Shown here: positions 5,818-9,185 of the stretch, one piece after another
How positions within the stretch are numbered: position 1 is the first letter of the stretch
Layout of the letters: each line of letters opens with the position of its first letter
DNA from: Deltaproteobacteria bacterium
GTDB lineage: Bacteria > Desulfobacterota > Desulfobacteria > Desulfobacterales > SURF-7
DNA length: 9,185 bases
NCBI GenBank assembly: GCA_019307665.1
Contig: JAFDJC010000118.1
Span: forward strand, 1-9,185
Reading direction: 5' to 3'
The notes under the pieces: generated by a model
What the model saw: the letters and a program-made list of their open reading frames with translations, nothing else
The model's database searches: none
Told to the model about the DNA's origin: nothing
Program-made: the position numbers and the translations under genes

Positions 5818-7330
5818 GTCTGACACTCGAAAAAAACTTTTCACAGACCATGAACTCTATTGGCTGTCTTTACCGTATCCTGTCAGGATCTCCAAACTCA
5901 TTAAACAGAAACGGGTGGATGAAGCAATTCAGCATTGTGAAGATATGAAGGGGTCACAAATTCTGCTTCATGATTTTTTTGCGGACTCCTGCATGTTTCT
6001 GTGGAGCTGGGTCGGAGATAACATGGGCGAGGAAACAGTTGAGCAGATGTTCCGTTATATCTTTTCCCAATCTGCAAAGCGTCAGTATTTTGATGCTGCC
6101 GGCGCTCAGGTAATGCCTCATCTAACCATAGATCTCCTGGCGCGCTCCTGGCGCGCTCATAGCTGCTTTGGTGCCGGTGAACATCCGGGTTCGTTCAGTA
6201 TTACTGAAGATGATGAAAAGTTTACGTTTCATCTGCATCCTTGCGGCAGCGGCGCCCGTCTATGGCGCAAAGGATTGTATGAAAAGGGAGAAGGGGGGAA
6301 AGTTTCAGAGAAAATCCATACATGGACCTACCAGCGGAAAGGTTTTCCATATTACTGTATTCACTGTTCCTTTTTAAATGAGATTCTGCCATATGAATCC
6401 GATTACGGATTCCTTTTGTGGCCGGTTGATCCATTGAAAAATAAAGATGATGAATGCGCCTGGCATGTGTACAAAGACCCGGCCATGATACCTGATCATT
6501 ACTATAAAAGACTGGGCCTTGTTCCAAAAAAAAAGAAAATTAATAAAGGTCTGAAACCCGGGCATCGCTTTTTCTCAGATCAGGAGTTTGCGGAAATGGC
6601 GCAACCCATGCCGGACCGGATAATAGGTTGTCTCCAAAAAGGAGCATATCAACGTGCATTAAAATTATGCCGGGAAGTAAAAGGGGAATTTCTTGAACTC
6701 CATGATCTTTATGTCATGATGCTCATTTCGACAATGACATTCATTTCAGATTCAAAAGGCGAAAAGGCTCTGGGTGAAGTACTTGACGGTCAGTATCGTA
6801 ATTGTATTGAAAAGTCGATTCTGAGTAGAACGGGAAAAAAAACAGTGGCGGAGAAAGCATCCTTTCTTGCAAATATGATTTTTAACATTGACAATTGTAA
6901 CCGTAGCGGTTACCACCCGGGTAAATTTTCCATCAGGGAAGATAATCTCTACATATATTTTATTTTAAACCCATGCGGCAGCGGCGGGCGATTGCTGCGC
7001 GCCGGAAGCTATAAGCCTATGCCGTTCATAAAGCAAATTCAGGAGCAGATTGAAAATTCTGTGGCTTATTATGCTGCTCATCACCTGCCCCTGCCTGAAA
7101 AATTGCTTAAGATGATATTTCCATTTACCGTCACCCATTTTACTCAACGGAAGCCCTATCTCCAGGGTAAAACAAAAAGGCCTCACACCTGGTCGTTCAA
7201 CAGAAAAAATATACCTTATTATTGCTGCCAGTGCGGTATGATCCAGGAGAAACTTTTCGAATCGGGTTTGGAAATTATTCCGCCTAAAAGCAATAAAGAT
7301 TCATGTGTATGGAAATTAAGTAAATTCTGA
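5807..7330 (+). CDS. Duplicated Cys/His-rich protein of unknown function, 507 aa
   Basis: I do not recognise this family. The protein is two copies of one module, about residues 12-223 and 256-507. Aligned landmarks keep a constant offset of 244 residues over the first 150 positions: F12/F256, C44/C288, H55/H299, C120/C364, H126/H370 (HPG) and C146/C390 in (H/N)PCGSG(A/G)R. After a 45-residue insertion in copy 2 come H171/H460 (HTW), C184/C473 and C187/C476 (YYCxxC), and C217/C500 (C-A/V-W). Each copy thus preserves six Cys and three His, suggesting a metal site or redox-active cysteines. No signal peptide or membrane span is visible. The ATG lies 11 nt inside the preceding dehydrogenase gene, with RBS GGAGAG at 5794-5799, so it is translationally coupled to that gene. 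A maturation, redox or accessory role for the dehydrogenase pair is plausible but unproven. Confidence 0.85.
   Translation: MTDKSDTRKKLFTDHELYWLSLPYPVRISKLIKQKRVDEAIQHCEDMKGSQILLHDFFADSCMFLWSWVGDNMGEETVEQMFRYIFSQSAKRQYFDAAGAQVMPHLTIDLLARSWRAHSCFGAGEHPGSFSITEDDEKFTFHLHPCGSGARLWRKGLYEKGEGGKVSEKIHTWTYQRKGFPYYCIHCSFLNEILPYESDYGFLLWPVDPLKNKDDECAWHVYKDPAMIPDHYYKRLGLVPKKKKINKGLKPGHRFFSDQEFAEMAQPMPDRIIGCLQKGAYQRALKLCREVKGEFLELHDLYVMMLISTMTFISDSKGEKALGEVLDGQYRNCIEKSILSRTGKKTVAEKASFLANMIFNIDNCNRSGYHPGKFSIREDNLYIYFILNPCGSGGRLLRAGSYKPMPFIKQIQEQIENSVAYYAAHHLPLPEKLLKMIFPFTVTHFTQRKPYLQGKTKRPHTWSFNRKNIPYYCCQCGMIQEKLFESGLEIIPPKSNKDSCVWKLSKF
6134..6155 (+). repeat. 11-bp perfect tandem duplication inside the duplicated Cys/His gene
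   Basis: CTCCTGGCGCG occurs twice back to back (6134-6144 and 6145-6155), within the codons for LLARSWRAH just before the HPG motif of module copy 1. As an 11-bp unit is not a multiple of three, a recent duplication would have broken the frame. The frame continues and still aligns with copy 2, so this is probably an old or coincidental repeat. Confidence 0.6.
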
Positions 7331-7349
7331 TTATATCTTTTATTATATA

Positions 7350-7357
7350 AGGGGAGG
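7350..7357 (+). promoter_or_regulatory. Strong ribosome binding site of the acyl-CoA ligase gene
   Basis: AGGGGAGG ends 5 nt before the ATG at 7363, the strongest ribosome site in the window. It follows a short AT-only spacer containing the inverted pair TTATAT (7331-7336) and ATATAA (7345-7350). The ligase is therefore probably translated independently of, and perhaps more strongly than, the genes upstream. Confidence 0.75.
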
Positions 7358-7362
7358 AAAAA

Positions 7363-9039
7363 ATGTCTAAAGGATCAAAAACCAGAATGCCGGAGCCGAT
7401 TTTTGAAAAATCTAGAAATGTTGCTTTTGCAATCAGGAAAAAGTTAAACTGGACTTTTTTGGGCCAGTTGTTTGAAATCAGAGCAAACTTAAGGCCTGAT
7501 TTTCCTGTCCTTACATTCGAAAATGCGTCCCACCCGGACGTGGTTCAGACATTTCAGGACTTACATGAGAACTCACACCGCTTTGCCAGGGCTCTCCTTG
7601 ATGCAGGGTTGGAAAAAGGAGACAAGTATGCTGCGATCATGCATAATTATCCTGAAATGATTCACCTGATGGCTGCCGCAAGTATTACAGGCACAATAGT
7701 CGTTCCCATTGATCCTAGAACCAAGGGTCAAAAGCTCGCACACATGATATCCAATTCAAAAAGCAAAGCGGTTTTTATTACCGCTGACCTTCTGGATCAT
7801 ATTGAACCCATCATGAAGGATATCCCTGATGTTAAGCATATTTTTACTATTGAAAAACCGGGTAAACCTGCGACAGGAGATGTTTCACAGCTCAAATCGA
7901 TACAGGAAATACTTGATTCGCCTTTCAGGCCTGTGGACTATATGCTGTCTAATCCTGCCCACCCGATTCAAATTGTTTATACTTCAGGTACTACAGGCGA
8001 CCCTAAAGGTGTTCTCAACGAGAACTTTCGTTTTCCGATATATGGCTATATTTTAAGCCGCTACTGGAAATATGATAGAAGCGACACAATTTATACGGGT
8101 CTTTCACTCACTCATGGCAATGCCCAGGGATGCACTTTCGCGCCTGCGGTTTATAGAAGTATCAAGGCTGTTTTCAGCGTTAAATTTACCAAAAGCAGGC
8201 TGTGGGATATTACCCGAAAATACGGTGTAACAACATTCAGTATGCTTGGCGGTGTGGCGGCTGGAATATACAATGAGTCTCCGAAACCGACAGATGCTGA
8301 CAATCCGGTGCGGCATGTCGTGAGCGCCGGAATGCCCAGGGCAATATGGGAAAACTTTGAAAAGCGTTTTGGCGTCGATATTCTTGAATGGTATTCGACT
8401 CTCGAGGGCGGCGGTTTCGCACGCAAACCTATCGGGCAAGGCCCTATCGGGAGTTTTGGAAAGCCCATCGGTATTTTCACCATGAAAGTTGTCGATAAAG
8501 ATGACAACCCGTGTCCGCCAAATGTTCCGGGGGAAATCATTGCCAAACCAAAAGGCGTCAGCGCTTTTGTTAATTACTTTGACAATCCGGAAGCCAGCGA
8601 GAAAAAAACACTCGGCGGATGGAACCGAACCGGAGACATCTCACACATTGATGAAAATGGCTGGTACTTTTTTGACTATCGCATTGGCGGTGGGCTCAGA
8701 AGAGCAGGGGACTTCATTCAGCCCGACACAGTGGAAAAAGTCATAGGGGAACATCCGGCCGTCAGTGAAGTTTCGGTTTTCGGTATTCCGGCTGCCAGCG
8801 GCGCGCCCGGAGAATCCGATCTGGTTGCCGGGATTGTACTTTTTGACGGAAAAATACCCGATCCTGCAAGCATATTTGAATGTGCAAGAAAAGGTTTGGA
8901 GTCAAACAGTGTGCCGAGTTACCTTATGTTTCTTGAAGAAATTCCAAAGACAATCAGTGAAAAGCCTCAGGAAAGATTCTTGAAGCAGAATTTTGAAGAA
9001 CATCCTGAATTGGTCTACAAACTTGAAGATTACAGATAA
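7363..9039 (+). CDS. AMP-forming acyl-CoA ligase, CaiC-like, 558 aa
   Basis: Adenylate-forming (ANL) enzyme that would convert a carboxylic acid, ATP and CoA to acyl-CoA, AMP and PPi in the cytoplasm. Motifs in order: P-loop YTSGTTGDPKGV (206-217); WYSTLEGG (343-350), in place of the usual YGxTE, with E348; NRTGD (421-425), whose Asp binds ribose; the hinge region FFDYRIGGGLRRAGDF (436-451); and C-terminal PKTISEKPQERF, in which K534 is the adenylation lysine though the usual Gly before it is Glu. Overall style is closest to proteins annotated crotonobetaine/carnitine-CoA ligase, but that name is widely over-applied, so the substrate is left open. The length is normal. It lies 32 nt after the preceding gene with a strong RBS and probably supplies the CoA ester oxidised by the dehydrogenase pair upstream. 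Confidence 0.93.
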   Translation: MSKGSKTRMPEPIFEKSRNVAFAIRKKLNWTFLGQLFEIRANLRPDFPVLTFENASHPDVVQTFQDLHENSHRFARALLDAGLEKGDKYAAIMHNYPEMIHLMAAASITGTIVVPIDPRTKGQKLAHMISNSKSKAVFITADLLDHIEPIMKDIPDVKHIFTIEKPGKPATGDVSQLKSIQEILDSPFRPVDYMLSNPAHPIQIVYTSGTTGDPKGVLNENFRFPIYGYILSRYWKYDRSDTIYTGLSLTHGNAQGCTFAPAVYRSIKAVFSVKFTKSRLWDITRKYGVTTFSMLGGVAAGIYNESPKPTDADNPVRHVVSAGMPRAIWENFEKRFGVDILEWYSTLEGGGFARKPIGQGPIGSFGKPIGIFTMKVVDKDDNPCPPNVPGEIIAKPKGVSAFVNYFDNPEASEKKTLGGWNRTGDISHIDENGWYFFDYRIGGGLRRAGDFIQPDTVEKVIGEHPAVSEVSVFGIPAASGAPGESDLVAGIVLFDGKIPDPASIFECARKGLESNSVPSYLMFLEEIPKTISEKPQERFLKQNFEEHPELVYKLEDYR

Positions 9040-9117
9040 TTTAAAATGAATGGTAGTGTCCAGATTTTTTAGCACTTTTTCTTTTAGCAACCCATCAACC
9101 TGAGTTTTAAGTATTAT

Positions 9118-9157
9118 AGAGCCCCAGGGAGCCAGCAAAAAGCCCCCTGGAGGCTCT
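9118..9157. terminator. Strong hairpin downstream of the cluster, possible terminator
   Basis: AGAGCC (9118-9123) and CCAGGG (9124-9129) pair with GGCTCT (9152-9157) and CCCTGG (9145-9150). There is one bulged A at 9151 and an extra GC/GC pair towards a 9-nt loop. The stem is GC-rich and stable, 79 nt after the ligase stop. No T-run follows on either strand, so it is not a canonical intrinsic terminator. It may act as an mRNA 3'-end stabiliser, or be part of a repeat continuing past the window edge. Confidence 0.5.
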
Positions 9158-9185
9158 GGTTCTTATGCTATTGCCTGTGGATGTA

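Noticed and set aside
7331..7362. AT-only spacer before the ligase as a promoter
   Set aside because: TATTATATAA resembles a -10 box but no -35 at proper distance was found; the gap is short and co-transcription with the upstream genes is simpler.
8902..9138. Minus-strand frame entering the ligase gene from the 3' side
   Set aside because: It begins at a weak TTG inside the hairpin and runs antisense through the ligase C-terminus; an upstream in-frame stop lies about 30 nt before the start. No recognisable protein.
1..9185. CRISPR arrays, tRNA, rRNA or transposase genes
   Set aside because: No regularly spaced repeats, no cloverleaf with CCA-end, no rRNA-like stretches and no transposase motifs were seen on either strand.

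Overview
The window carries one long co-directional (+ strand) metabolic gene cluster of eight genes, from 421 to 9039, behind a 420-base regulatory region. The gene content suggests a strictly anaerobic, probably sulfate-reducing member of the Desulfobacterota (Desulfobacterales-like). It combines a ferredoxin-nitroreductase fusion, two DUF2284-type cysteine proteins, divergent acyl-CoA dehydrogenases and a CaiC-like acyl-CoA ligase. The taxon is inferred from gene style and from a recognisable dispersed palindrome. No rRNA or other marker gene is present.

Layout. Bases 1-36 look like the first codons of a leftward gene cut by the window edge. Bases 161-203 hold a TTGAC-6-GTCAA palindrome whose two arms each double as a -35 box, one for the rightward cluster and one for the leftward gene. 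A TetR-type operator between divergent promoters would look like this. A 160-bp, almost fully palindromic repeat (235-394) sits between the rightward promoter and the first gene. The genes then follow in order: ferredoxin-nitroreductase (421), DUF2284-like protein lacking the N-terminal Cys set (1487), DUF2284 protein with the full Cys set (2158), a small basic unknown protein (2864), acyl-CoA dehydrogenase-like alpha (3215) and beta (4663), an internally duplicated Cys/His-rich unknown protein (5807), and an AMP-forming acyl-CoA ligase (7363). Spacing is tight: alpha/beta overlap by 1 nt, beta/unknown by 11 nt, and the other gaps are 16-32 nt apart from about 99 nt before alpha. A strong hairpin (9118-9157) follows the last gene.

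How the genes may work together (inference): the ligase activates a carboxylic acid to its CoA thioester, and the acyl-CoA dehydrogenase pair oxidises it. The pair appears to share one active site. Alpha keeps the catalytic Glu and the TEPxAGxD flavin motif. Beta has lost both but keeps the RxxFG and QxxGGxGY FAD-binding motifs that alpha has lost. The ferredoxin-nitroreductase and DUF2284 proteins look like redox or iron-sulfur partners. The substrate cannot be read from the sequence. The most novel items are the complementary dehydrogenase pair, the 507-residue protein made of two copies of an unrecognised Cys/His module, and the DUF2284 pair in which one member has lost half of its putative metal ligands.
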